DNA of 6,560 nt. It comes from CAYMCQ01 sp964389025 (lineage in GTDB: Bacteria; Verrucomicrobiota; Verrucomicrobiia; Limisphaerales; CAYMCQ01). The stretch spans positions 1-6,560 of the forward strand of contig CAYMCQ010000126.1 of assembly GCA_964389025.1 (NCBI GenBank), given 5' to 3'. Below, in pieces: positions 1-5,239 of this stretch (position 1 is its first letter; each line of letters opens with the position of its first letter). The translations under genes were made by a program, and so were the position numbers. The notes below the pieces were generated by a model, which saw nothing but the letters and a program-made list of their open reading frames with translations, was not told the origin of the DNA and did no database searches.

Positions 1-515
1 CATCGCCAGAAAAGAAACAACTTCGCGCGCACATTTTCGGCAGCGGGCCGATCATCAACGAAGCGTTGCGCGCGCAAAAAATCCTGCTGGAGAAATTCAA
101 CGTGGCCGCCGATGTCTGGAGCGCGACGAGCTACAAACTTCTCCGCACCGACGCGCTCAGCACGCAACGCTGGAACATGCTGCACCCGACCGCGACGCCG
201 AAGAAATCTTATCTGCAAACCGCGCTGGAAAAAGAAACGGGAGCATTCATCGCCGTCTCCGACAACATGAAAATCGTTCCCGACCAGATCGCGCCGTGGG
301 TTCCCGGCGGCCTGACGACGCTCGGCACCGACGGCTTTGGCCGCAGCGACACGCGCGAGCGGCTTCGCAGATTTTTTGAAGTGGACGCCGCGTCCACTGT
401 CATCGCCACGCTCTACGCGCTGGCGCAACGAGGCGAAGTTGAGTTTTCCACCGTTGAAAAAGCGATCAAGGAACTTGGCATTGACCCGGAGAAGATTTAT
501 CCGCAGGTCATTTGA
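1..515 (+). CDS. aceE: Pyruvate dehydrogenase E1 component, homodimeric AceE type (3' end only)
   Basis: This is the C-terminal portion, about 170 residues, of the thiamine-diphosphate-dependent E1 subunit, which decarboxylates pyruvate and reductively acetylates the lipoyl group of E2. The open frame runs in from the left edge (complete codons from position 3) and stops with TGA at 513-515. Recognisable AceE C-terminal blocks, in order, are GSGPIINEAL, ADVWSATSYKLLRTD, the hallmark RWNMLHP, and LGTDGFGRSDTRERLRRFFEVDA, followed by a short terminal helix ending in YPQVI. This pattern belongs to the single-chain E1 of the E. coli type, not the alpha/beta heterotetrameric form. The full protein is normally about 880-900 residues, so roughly four fifths, including the ThDP site, lies outside the window. 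The E2 and E3 genes downstream on the same strand support the call. An apparent TTG start at 66 is internal, because homology continues upstream of it. Confidence 0.93.
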   Translation, partial: SPEKKQLRAHIFGSGPIINEALRAQKILLEKFNVAADVWSATSYKLLRTDALSTQRWNMLHPTATPKKSYLQTALEKETGAFIAVSDNMKIVPDQIAPWVPGGLTTLGTDGFGRSDTRERLRRFFEVDAASTVIATLYALAQRGEVEFSTVEKAIKELGIDPEKIYPQVI

Positions 516-559
516 ATTTCACTCTCGCTTCCTTGCCCGGCAGCGGCTACATTCGCTCC

Positions 560-817
560 ATGACAGTGCTGAAGGCCCATTTTGACGGCAAGGTTCTGGT
601 TCCGGACGAACCCGTGAACCTGCCGAAGAATTGCGCGTTGGAAGTGCGTATCGAGCAGATGAAACCTGCGAAGCCGTCTCCAAAACTTGAACCGGGAGAA
701 AGGCCTTTGATGCGTTTGCTTAAAGCTCTCGAAGAACTTCCGGACAATCCTGACTGGCCCACGGATGGCGCGGCTCAACACGATCATTATCTCTACGGCT
801 TGCCCAAACGGCCATGA
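560..817 (+). CDS. VapB-type antitoxin, AF2212-like family, of a VapBC pair
   Basis: This 85-residue protein opens with VLKAHFDGKVLVPDEPVNLP, the typical N-terminus of the AF2212-like antitoxin family (PF01954). A linker rich in Lys and Pro follows, then a C-terminal segment LPDNPDWPTDGAAQHDHYLY that is common in antitoxins paired with PIN-domain toxins. By family knowledge the N-terminal part mediates dimerisation and DNA or partner contact, and the C-terminal tail wraps the toxin active site; neither is shown here directly. ATG at 560 is chosen because family homology begins exactly there. An in-frame TTG at 512 would overlap the aceE stop and add 16 non-homologous residues. No good Shine-Dalgarno precedes the ATG. 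The stop overlaps the toxin start as ATGA (814-817), which indicates translational coupling. The gene starts 44 nt after the aceE stop. Confidence 0.82.
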   Translation: MTVLKAHFDGKVLVPDEPVNLPKNCALEVRIEQMKPAKPSPKLEPGERPLMRLLKALEELPDNPDWPTDGAAQHDHYLYGLPKRP

Positions 818-1224
818 TCTTTGTTGATACCGGATTTCTGCTGGCGCTCGCACAACCCAACGATGCGTTGCACCCGCGAGCTTTGGACTGGTCGGCAATT
901 CTTTCCGAACCGCTCCTTGTGACCGAGTATGTCCTCGTTGAAACGGTCAACAACCTTTCCAAACGCGCTGACAGGCCGCGCGCATCTCAAATTCTGAAAA
1001 TGATATCACAAGACGCAGACCATGAAATTATTCACGCTTCCCGCGAACTATTTGTGGCAAGACTTCGCCTGCACGGCGAACGTTCTGCCAAAGATTGGTC
1101 GCTGACCGATTGCATTTCGTTTCAAGTGATGCGCGAGCATGGCATCATACGCGCACTTGCTTACGACATTCACTTCGAACAGGCCGGGTTTGAGGCGTTG
1201 CTGCGGAGAAATCCCGCTGAATAA
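814..1224 (+). CDS. vapC: VapC-type toxin, PIN-domain ribonuclease
   Basis: This 136-residue PIN-domain protein is a predicted Mg2+-dependent endoribonuclease whose relatives cleave tRNA or rRNA. The sequence starts IFVDTGFLLALAQPND, the usual PIN beta-1/alpha-1 element. The likely acidic metal-binding quartet is visible: Asp5, Glu43 (in LVTEYVLVETVNNL), Asp99 (in DWSLTDCISFQVM) and Asp118 (in ALAYDIHFEQAGFEALL). All four are present, so the active site appears intact. Length is normal for VapC-like toxins. The gene overlaps the antitoxin by 4 nt (ATGA), the standard antitoxin-first order. Its TAA stop is only 4 nt before the E2 start codon, so the toxin is almost certainly carried on the pyruvate dehydrogenase transcript. 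Its RNA target cannot be told from sequence. An alternative is a PIN protein with a housekeeping RNA-processing role, but the paired antitoxin argues for a TA system. Confidence 0.86.
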   Translation: MIFVDTGFLLALAQPNDALHPRALDWSAILSEPLLVTEYVLVETVNNLSKRADRPRASQILKMISQDADHEIIHASRELFVARLRLHGERSAKDWSLTDCISFQVMREHGIIRALAYDIHFEQAGFEALLRRNPAE

Positions 1225-1228
1225 TTCT

Positions 1229-2470
1229 ATGGACATCAAACTCCCAAACCTCGGCGAAGGCGCTGACTCGGGAATCGTCGTTAACCTTTTCGTCAAGGAA
1301 GGCGACCGTGTCGAAAAAGACCAGCCGATCATCGAATTGGAAAATGAAAAGGCCGTCGCCTCGATTCCTTCGACTGTGGCAGGAGTTGTTTCAAAAATAT
1401 TTGTCAAGACCGGTGACAAAATCACCGTAGGTCAGCGGATTGTTTCGATTGAGGAATCCGGCGCGCCAACAGCGCAAAAGAAAGCCGCAGCTCCGGCAAA
1501 AGAAGCACCCCCGGAAGTTGAAAGCGAGCCGGAAGCCCAGGAATTGCCGGAGAGCCACACGGGAGTAGCGCCGGTCGCATCGCCTTCCGTTCGCAAGCTG
1601 GCGCGCGAACTGGGGATTGATCTAGCGAAAGTTCGTGGTTCGGAGCGCGGCAGGATTACGACTGCTGATTTGCGGGCTTACGTCCAGCGTTTGCAGAAAA
1701 CTTCCGCGCAGCCGAAAAGTTCACCTGCAAAACCTGCCGAGCAAATTGATTTTTCAAAGTGGGGCAAGCTTTCCAAAAAACCGATGACGCAACTGCGGCA
1801 AGTCATAAGCCGTCGGATGACGGAAAGCTGGACGACGATTCCGCACGTCACACAGTTCGACGAGGCTGACATCACGGCGCTGAACGAGTTGAGGAAAAAA
1901 TATTCTGCGGCCTACGAACAGAAAGGAACGCGCCTGACGCTGACTTCATTCGCGTTGAAGGCAGTTGTTGCGGCGCTGAAAAAACATCCACTGTTCAAAG
2001 CAAGTCTTGATGAAGTGGCGAACGAAGTCGTGCTGAAGGATTATTTTCACATCGGAATTGCTGTGGACACGGAGGCTGGTTTGGTTGTGCCGGTGATTCG
2101 TGACGTGGACAAAAAGAGCGTGCTTGAATTGTCGAAAAATCTGGAAGAAGTCGCCAAAAAAGCGCGCGACAGAAAACTTTCCGTGGAAGAAATGAAGGGC
2201 GGCACGTTCACGATCTCAAATCAAGGCGGCATCGGCGGCGCGCATTTCACGCCGATCATCAACAAGCCCGAAGTTGCGATTCTTGGCTTGGGACGCGGCG
2301 CGATGAAACCAGTTGTTCGCGAAAACAAAATCGAGCCGCGATTGATGATGCCGATTGCGTTGTCCTACGATCACCGGATAATTGACGGCGGAAGTGCGGC
2401 GCGATTCACGGTTGATCTCGTGGCCGCGTTTGAGAAGTTCAGCGAAGCGGAGGTCGCGTTAAAATCGTAA
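1229..2470 (+). CDS. aceF: Pyruvate dehydrogenase E2, dihydrolipoamide acetyltransferase with one lipoyl domain
   Basis: This 413-residue E2 core enzyme transfers acetyl from lipoyl-lysine to CoA. Domains in order: an N-terminal biotinyl/lipoyl domain (about 1-75) starting MDIKLPNLGEGADSG, with the lipoylated lysine at Lys41 in ELENEKAVASIP; an Ala/Pro/Glu-rich flexible linker (about 78-115); a peripheral-subunit-binding domain (about 116-154, VASPSVRKLARELGIDL to RITTADLRAYV), which docks E1 or E3; a second linker; and the catalytic acyltransferase domain (about 183-413). The last ends with the SYDHRIIDGG signature, catalytic His382 and Asp386. Many AceE-partnered E2s, such as that of E. coli, have two or three lipoyl domains; only one is seen here. 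The ATG at 1229 is chosen because lipoyl homology begins at once. The open frame extends upstream to 1139 inside vapC, but without homology. No clear Shine-Dalgarno lies at normal spacing (GGAGAA at 1205-1210 is too far), so coupling to vapC translation 4 nt upstream is likely. Its TAA lies inside the left inverted repeat that follows. Confidence 0.93.
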   Translation: MDIKLPNLGEGADSGIVVNLFVKEGDRVEKDQPIIELENEKAVASIPSTVAGVVSKIFVKTGDKITVGQRIVSIEESGAPTAQKKAAAPAKEAPPEVESEPEAQELPESHTGVAPVASPSVRKLARELGIDLAKVRGSERGRITTADLRAYVQRLQKTSAQPKSSPAKPAEQIDFSKWGKLSKKPMTQLRQVISRRMTESWTTIPHVTQFDEADITALNELRKKYSAAYEQKGTRLTLTSFALKAVVAALKKHPLFKASLDEVANEVVLKDYFHIGIAVDTEAGLVVPVIRDVDKKSVLELSKNLEEVAKKARDRKLSVEEMKGGTFTISNQGGIGGAHFTPIINKPEVAILGLGRGAMKPVVRENKIEPRLMMPIALSYDHRIIDGGSAARFTVDLVAAFEKFSEAEVALKS

Positions 2471-2500
2471 TCGTCCTCGTTCTCGTCCTCCTCCTCGAAA
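2469..2500 (+). repeat. Left imperfect terminal inverted repeat of the IVP element
   Basis: The sequence begins AATCGTCCTCG and continues as a pyrimidine-rich run with repeated CGTCCTC/CTCCTC units, ending CCTCGAAA. Compared base by base with the reverse complement of 2963-2994, about 25 of 32 positions agree without gaps, including a central TCGTCCTC and a terminal CCTCGA. The repeat starts within the TAA stop codon of the E2 gene. Confidence 0.65.
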
Positions 2501-2962
2501 ACTAAATCTATGAACCCAGAGCGAAAATCACGGAGCCAGTTCGACCACGAAAAATTGGACGCTTACCAACTCGAACTTCGCTTCATTGAGTGGGTAACGC
2601 CATTACTCGAAGAGACATCCAGTTCGGACAAAGGTCGAACGAGGGAAGTCTGTGACCAACATGACCGAGCCAGCCTTTCCGCCTTATTGAACACGGCTGA
2701 AGGAAATGGACGCAGACAACGACAAACAAGGGCAAAGTTTTTCGACGACGCTCGCGGTTCAGCAACGGAATGTGCGCTTGTCTTGATGCGTTGGTCGCCA
2801 AGAAAGTTTCCGCTCCGGAGCGGATCGAAGAAGGAAAATCAATCCTCCTCCGTGTCGTTTCAACATTGTGTGGCTTGATTAACCGCTTCGACTCAAATAC
2901 AAGCCTTCACGAAGAACCCGTAGAATATAGAATCTCCTCCAATCGAAAAGAGAATCTGAAAG

Positions 2963-2994
2963 AATCGAGGACGAGGACGACTAGGAGAACGATT
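2963..2994 (+). repeat. Right imperfect terminal inverted repeat of the IVP element
   Basis: The sequence AATCGAGGACGAGGACGA followed by CTAGGAGAACGATT is the inverted partner of 2469-2500, with about 25 of 32 matches and a tandem GAGGAC core. It encodes the basic C-terminal tail of the four-helix-bundle frame. It ends 5 nt before the E3 start codon and contains an AGGAG motif. Confidence 0.65.
2983..2987 (+). promoter_or_regulatory. Probable ribosome binding site of lpdA, inside the inverted repeat
   Basis: AGGAG at 2983-2987 is the only good Shine-Dalgarno match before the lpdA ATG at 3000. The spacing of 12 nt is somewhat long but workable. Because the motif lies in the right inverted repeat, pairing with the left repeat in the mRNA could bury it and lower lpdA translation; this is inference. 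Confidence 0.5.
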
Positions 2995-2999
2995 TAACT

Positions 3000-4424
3000 A
3001 TGGACCCAATCAAAACTGAAATCGTTGTTGTCGGCGCAGGACCGGGAGGTTACGCCGCTGCTTTTTACGCCGCTGACCTCGGCAAAAAAGTCATCCTCGT
3101 CGAGCGCGACGCGCGGCTGGGCGGCGTCTGCCTGAATCGCGGCTGCATTCCGTCAAAGGCGTTGCTAAATGCGACCAGCCTGATTTCTTCCGCGAAAGAA
3201 TCGGCGAACCGCGGAATCGTTTTTGAATCGCCAAAAGTGGATTTGGCTAAGTTGCGTTCGTGGAAGGAATCCGTTCTTTCAAAACTGAGCGGCGGCTTGG
3301 CAACGCTTGCAGAAAAACGCGGCGTGAAAGTTTTGCGTGGACGCGGTTACTTTGAAGATTCAAAGACACTGCGAGTCGAGACGGATCAAGGCCAGCAACT
3401 CGTCCAGTTCGACAACGCCATCATCGCCGTCGGTTCGAAACCGGCGATGCCGAAGGCGTTTGACCTTGGCAATCCGCGCGTGATGACTTCCACCGAGGCG
3501 CTCGATATCGAGGACGTGCCGGAAAATCTGCTCGTCGTCGGCGGCGGTTACATCGGGATGGAATTGGGAGTCGTTTACGCGACGCTCGGCAGCAAGATCG
3601 TGATGGTCGAGGCGCTGGATTCCATTTTGCTCGGCGCGGATGCCGACCTCGCGCGGCCAGTGATGGCTTACGCGAAGAAACATTTCAAGGAGATGCGCGT
3701 CAAGACGAAGGTCGGCAAAATGTCCACGAGCGGCAAACAGATCAAAGTGGAGATGGAATTCGACGGCAAGAAGGTCGAGGAACTTTACGACAGCGTGCTG
3801 GTGGCGGTTGGCCGGACGCCGTGCAGCGACGACCTCGGCTTGGAGAACACGAGCGTCGAGCTGGACGAAAAACGTTTCATCAAAGTCAACGAGAAGCAGC
3901 AGACGGCTGAAGCTGCGATTTATGCCATCGGCGACATCGCTGGCGGAATTCTGCTCGCGCACAAAGCGTCGCGCGAGGCGCGGATTGCGGTTGAGGCGAT
4001 TGTCGGGGAAGAAAGCATTCCGCTCAAGGAAGTTGTCATTCCTGCGGTCGTGTTCACCGATCCTGAAATCGCGTGGTGTGGTCTGACTGAAGGCGAGGCG
4101 AAGGAAAAAAATATTCCCATCGAGGTCGCGAAGTTTCCGTGGGGCGCTTCCGGCCGCGCGCTGACTTACGACCGCACAGACGGCATGACGAAACTCATCA
4201 TCGAGCCGGGGACGGAAAGAATTCTCGGCGTGGGAGTCGTCGGTCATGGCGCGGGCGAATTGATTGCTGAAGGCGTGCTGCTCGTCGAGATGGGCGCGAC
4301 GGCGAAAGATTTGGCGCTGACGGTTCATCCGCACCCGACGCTGTCAGAGACGTTGATGGAAGCGGCGGAAGTCTTTTACGGCCACGCGACGCATACGCTC
4401 CCTCGTCCCAAGCCGGCGAAATAG
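3000..4424 (+). CDS. lpdA: Dihydrolipoamide dehydrogenase (E3)
   Basis: This 474-residue flavoprotein reoxidises dihydrolipoyl groups of E2 and reduces NAD+. The N-terminal FAD-binding dinucleotide fold shows VVVGAGPGGYAAA (about residues 9-21), followed by the redox-active disulfide GGVCLNRGCIPSK with Cys44 and Cys49. The NAD-binding fold has LLVVGGGYIGMELG near residue 180. A second FAD contact, AIYAIGDIAGGILLAHKASREA, lies near residue 310. The C-terminal dimerisation domain ends with HPHPTLSETLMEA, supplying the catalytic His445 and Glu450 pair. All catalytic elements are present, and the length matches the family norm of about 460-480. The start is fixed by the nearby AGGAG and by homology beginning at once (TEIVVVGAGPGG). 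As the last visible gene of the pyruvate dehydrogenase operon it probably serves this complex, and may be shared with other 2-oxoacid dehydrogenases or the glycine cleavage system. Confidence 0.95.
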   Translation: MDPIKTEIVVVGAGPGGYAAAFYAADLGKKVILVERDARLGGVCLNRGCIPSKALLNATSLISSAKESANRGIVFESPKVDLAKLRSWKESVLSKLSGGLATLAEKRGVKVLRGRGYFEDSKTLRVETDQGQQLVQFDNAIIAVGSKPAMPKAFDLGNPRVMTSTEALDIEDVPENLLVVGGGYIGMELGVVYATLGSKIVMVEALDSILLGADADLARPVMAYAKKHFKEMRVKTKVGKMSTSGKQIKVEMEFDGKKVEELYDSVLVAVGRTPCSDDLGLENTSVELDEKRFIKVNEKQQTAEAAIYAIGDIAGGILLAHKASREARIAVEAIVGEESIPLKEVVIPAVVFTDPEIAWCGLTEGEAKEKNIPIEVAKFPWGASGRALTYDRTDGMTKLIIEPGTERILGVGVVGHGAGELIAEGVLLVEMGATAKDLALTVHPHPTLSETLMEAAEVFYGHATHTLPRPKPAK

Positions 4425-4474
4425 CGAATCAACACTAATCAGCGCGATCAACGGCTAGATGAAACCAATGCCCA

Positions 4475-4484
4475 CAGCCGGCTG
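4475..4484. repeat. Short palindrome between convergent genes
   Basis: CAGCCGGCTG is a perfect 10-bp palindrome in the 61-bp gap between the stops of convergent lpdA and the VOC gene. It has no loop and no flanking T-tract, so it is not a convincing terminator. Nothing else is recognised in the gap. Confidence 0.25.
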
Positions 4485-4485
4485 A

Positions 4486-4878
4486 CTATTTGAGTTGTAA
4501 CAAATCCCACTTGTTCCCGTAAAGGTCTTCAAACACCGCCACCGTCCCGTAACTTTCTTCGCTCGGTTGTCTTACGAACTTCACGCCGCGAGCTTTCATC
4601 GCCGCGTAATCGCGCGCGAAATCATCCGTGTGAAGAAACAGGAACACGCGACCGCCGGTTTGGTTGCCGATGCGGCTCTGCTGTTCCGGCGTCACGGCCT
4701 TGGCCAGCAGCAATTGGCATGGCGATTTGCCGCCCGGCGGAGCGACCAACACCCATCGCTTGCTTTCCGATAATCGCGTGTCTTCGACCAAAGTGAAGCC
4801 AAGCGCTTTGGTGTAGAACGCGATGGCCTCGTCGTAATCGCGGACGACGAGGGTGATGTGGGCGATGGATTGACTCAT
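4486..4878 (-). CDS. VOC superfamily protein (glyoxalase/bleomycin resistance fold)
   Basis: This 130-residue small vicinal-oxygen-chelate protein has two beta-alpha-beta-beta-beta modules. The N-terminal module starts IAHITLVVRDYDEAIAFYTK and reaches LGFTLVEDT. The second contains GGRVFLFLHTDDFARDYAAM and RGVKFVRQP, and ends with YGTVAVFEDLYGNKWDLLQ. Candidate metal ligands are His7, His83 and Glu117; the position often occupied by Glu at the end of module one is Gln55 (CQLLLA), a common variant. The family includes glyoxalase I, antibiotic-binding proteins and dioxygenases, and the substrate cannot be assigned. ATG at 4878 is chosen because homology starts four residues later. An in-frame ATG at 4923 would add 15 residues without homology and would run into the first inverted repeat of the upstream gap. 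No clear Shine-Dalgarno is visible. The gene is convergent with lpdA and appears monocistronic. Confidence 0.88.
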   Translation of the reverse strand: MSQSIAHITLVVRDYDEAIAFYTKALGFTLVEDTRLSESKRWVLVAPPGGKSPCQLLLAKAVTPEQQSRIGNQTGGRVFLFLHTDDFARDYAAMKARGVKFVRQPSEESYGTVAVFEDLYGNKWDLLQLK

Positions 4879-4922
4879 GTGCGAGTGCAATCGTTGCAGA
4901 AATCCGACAGCGCGGCGAAACA

Positions 4923-4939
4923 AAATCCCAAAGGGATTT
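4923..4939. repeat. Perfect inverted repeat AAATCCC-AAA-GGGATTT
   Basis: Seven-base-pair perfect arms with a 3-nt loop lie about 45 nt upstream of the VOC gene start. On either strand the hairpin lacks a T-tract directly after it. It could be a transcript hairpin, an operator-like site or the edge of a dispersed repeat. Confidence 0.55.
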
Positions 4940-4949
4940 CAGCAATCAG

Positions 4950-4984
4950 CCCAGCGTTGGACGACGCAGTCGGCCTACGCTGGG
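4950..4984. repeat. 35-nt near-palindromic hairpin with CCCAGCGT/ACGCTGGG arms
   Basis: Outer arms CCCAGCGT (4950-4957) and ACGCTGGG (4977-4984) pair over 8 bp. After a T/T mismatch, GG pairs with CC; after an A/G mismatch, CGAC pairs with GTCG around a GCA loop. That gives 14 of 16 paired positions and a 3-nt loop. The design matches that of the hairpin at 5166-5196. Confidence 0.7.
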
Positions 4985-5053
4985 TGGACGAACGGAAAGG
5001 AACACAACCCGGAACGGGGTTGACTTGAGCCGCTTGGGAAGCAGCGAAAGGAA

Positions 5054-5081
5054 TTCGGCGAAGCCGAAGGCCCGCAGGGCC
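5054..5081. repeat. Two adjacent small hairpins
   Basis: TTCGGC-GAA-GCCGAA (5054-5068) is a perfect 6-bp hairpin. It is followed directly by GGCCC-GCA-GGGCC (5069-5081), a perfect 5-bp hairpin. Both have 3-nt loops, like the two larger hairpins that flank them. A GCGAG-rich repeat follows to about 5102. Confidence 0.5.
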
Positions 5082-5165
5082 GAGCGAGCGGGAGCGAGCG
5101 AGTCCATCCATTGGGCGCGGGATGATAGCAACCGGCTGGCGGTTGAGGATTTGTTTGGACGATGT

Positions 5166-5196
5166 CCCAGGGTAGCGCGTGCCGCGCAACCCTGGG
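5166..5196. repeat. 31-nt near-palindromic hairpin with CCCAGGGT/ACCCTGGG arms
   Basis: CCCAGGGT (5166-5173) pairs with ACCCTGGG (5189-5196). After one A/A mismatch, GCGCG pairs with CGCGC around a TGC loop. Thirteen of 14 positions pair, making this the strongest potential hairpin in the window. The outer arm differs from that of 4950-4984 by a single base. It lies about 45 nt downstream of the lipoprotein gene stop and could act as its 3'-end or terminator hairpin, though there is no T-tract. Confidence 0.7.
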
Positions 5197-5239
5197 CTGA
5201 ATGATTTGAACCCCGTTCGGATTCATGGAGCGATGCGCG

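Larger units (their letters stand above)
2469..2994 (+). mobile_element. Putative IVS-like inserted element: inverted repeats flanking a four-helix-bundle gene
   Basis: The whole interval between the E2 stop and the E3 start is occupied by one frameshifted four-helix-bundle (IVP/S23-like) gene bracketed by imperfect 32-bp inverted repeats at 2469-2500 and 2963-2994. Related genes are known inside intervening sequences of bacterial 23S rRNA, where flanking complementary repeats form a stem. Here the unit sits between two protein-coding genes, so it is interpreted as a stand-alone copy inserted into the operon. No transposase or integrase is present and no target-site duplication was recognised, so mobility is an inference from structure only. 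Confidence 0.5.
2510..2997 (+). pseudogene. Four-helix-bundle protein (23S rRNA intervening-sequence protein/S23 family), frameshifted
   Basis: Two overlapping frames together encode one recognisable family member of about 162 residues. Frame 2, from ATG 2510, gives the first half: FDHEKLDAYQLELRFIEWV, then DQHDRASLSALLNTAEGNG and AKFFDDARGSATECA. The expected continuation, ACLDALVAKK through EEGKSILLRVVSTLCGLINR, is in frame 1 from about 2776. The break is at 2774-2777. Restoring one base there (GCGCTTGT read as GCGGCTTGT) rebuilds the family's ECAACLD motif, so a single-base deletion or a sequencing error is the simplest explanation. As it stands, frame 2 ends at 2878 with an unrelated, Ser/Lys/Arg-rich tail. 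The family is of unknown function; members form pentameric four-helix bundles and occur inside 23S rRNA intervening sequences and also scattered between genes. The C-terminal residues ESRTRTTRRTI are encoded by the right inverted repeat and are basic and low-complexity. No Shine-Dalgarno is seen. Confidence 0.75.
4879..5239. other. 361-bp intergenic region dense in hairpins, no credible gene
   Basis: The gap lies upstream of the VOC gene start and downstream of the lipoprotein gene stop (both on the minus strand). Several open frames cross it on the minus strand, but they overlap in different frames, resemble no family I can name with confidence, and merely translate the palindromes. From 4923 to about 5225 at least seven inverted repeats follow one another. 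Besides those listed separately they include CAACCC/GGGTTG (5005-5022), CAACCG/CGGTTG (5129-5145) and an imperfect TGAA/TTCA pair (5207-5225). A GCGAG-rich direct repeat lies at 5081-5102. A promoter for the VOC gene would be expected here, but none is obvious. The make-up suggests a mosaic of dispersed intergenic repeats. Confidence 0.6.

Noticed and set aside
512..559. TTG start at 512 for the antitoxin, overlapping the aceE stop
   Set aside because: The added 16 residues do not resemble the family, and ATG 560 begins the conserved VLKAHFDGKV block.
1139..1228. Upstream extension of the E2 reading frame into vapC
   Set aside because: The extra 30 residues have no homology. Lipoyl-domain homology starts exactly at ATG 1229, and vapC is well supported in the other frame.
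3360..4334. Long open frame (324 codons) on the minus strand inside lpdA
   Set aside because: It is fully antisense to a well-supported E3 gene, is rich in Arg/His/Asp as expected for a shadow frame in GC-rich coding DNA, and shows no domain.
4425..4485. Possible bidirectional terminator between lpdA and the VOC gene
   Set aside because: Only a loop-less 10-bp palindrome is present, with no T-tract on either side.
5081..5102. GCGAG-rich repeat considered as a possible CRISPR or origin iteron array
   Set aside because: The units are only 4-5 bases, with no spacers of regular length and no replication or cas gene nearby.
4875..5226. Three overlapping minus-strand open frames of 61 to 104 codons in the 4879-5239 gap
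   Set aside because: They translate the palindromic repeats in different frames, have no recognisable domain or ribosome binding site, and conflict with one another.
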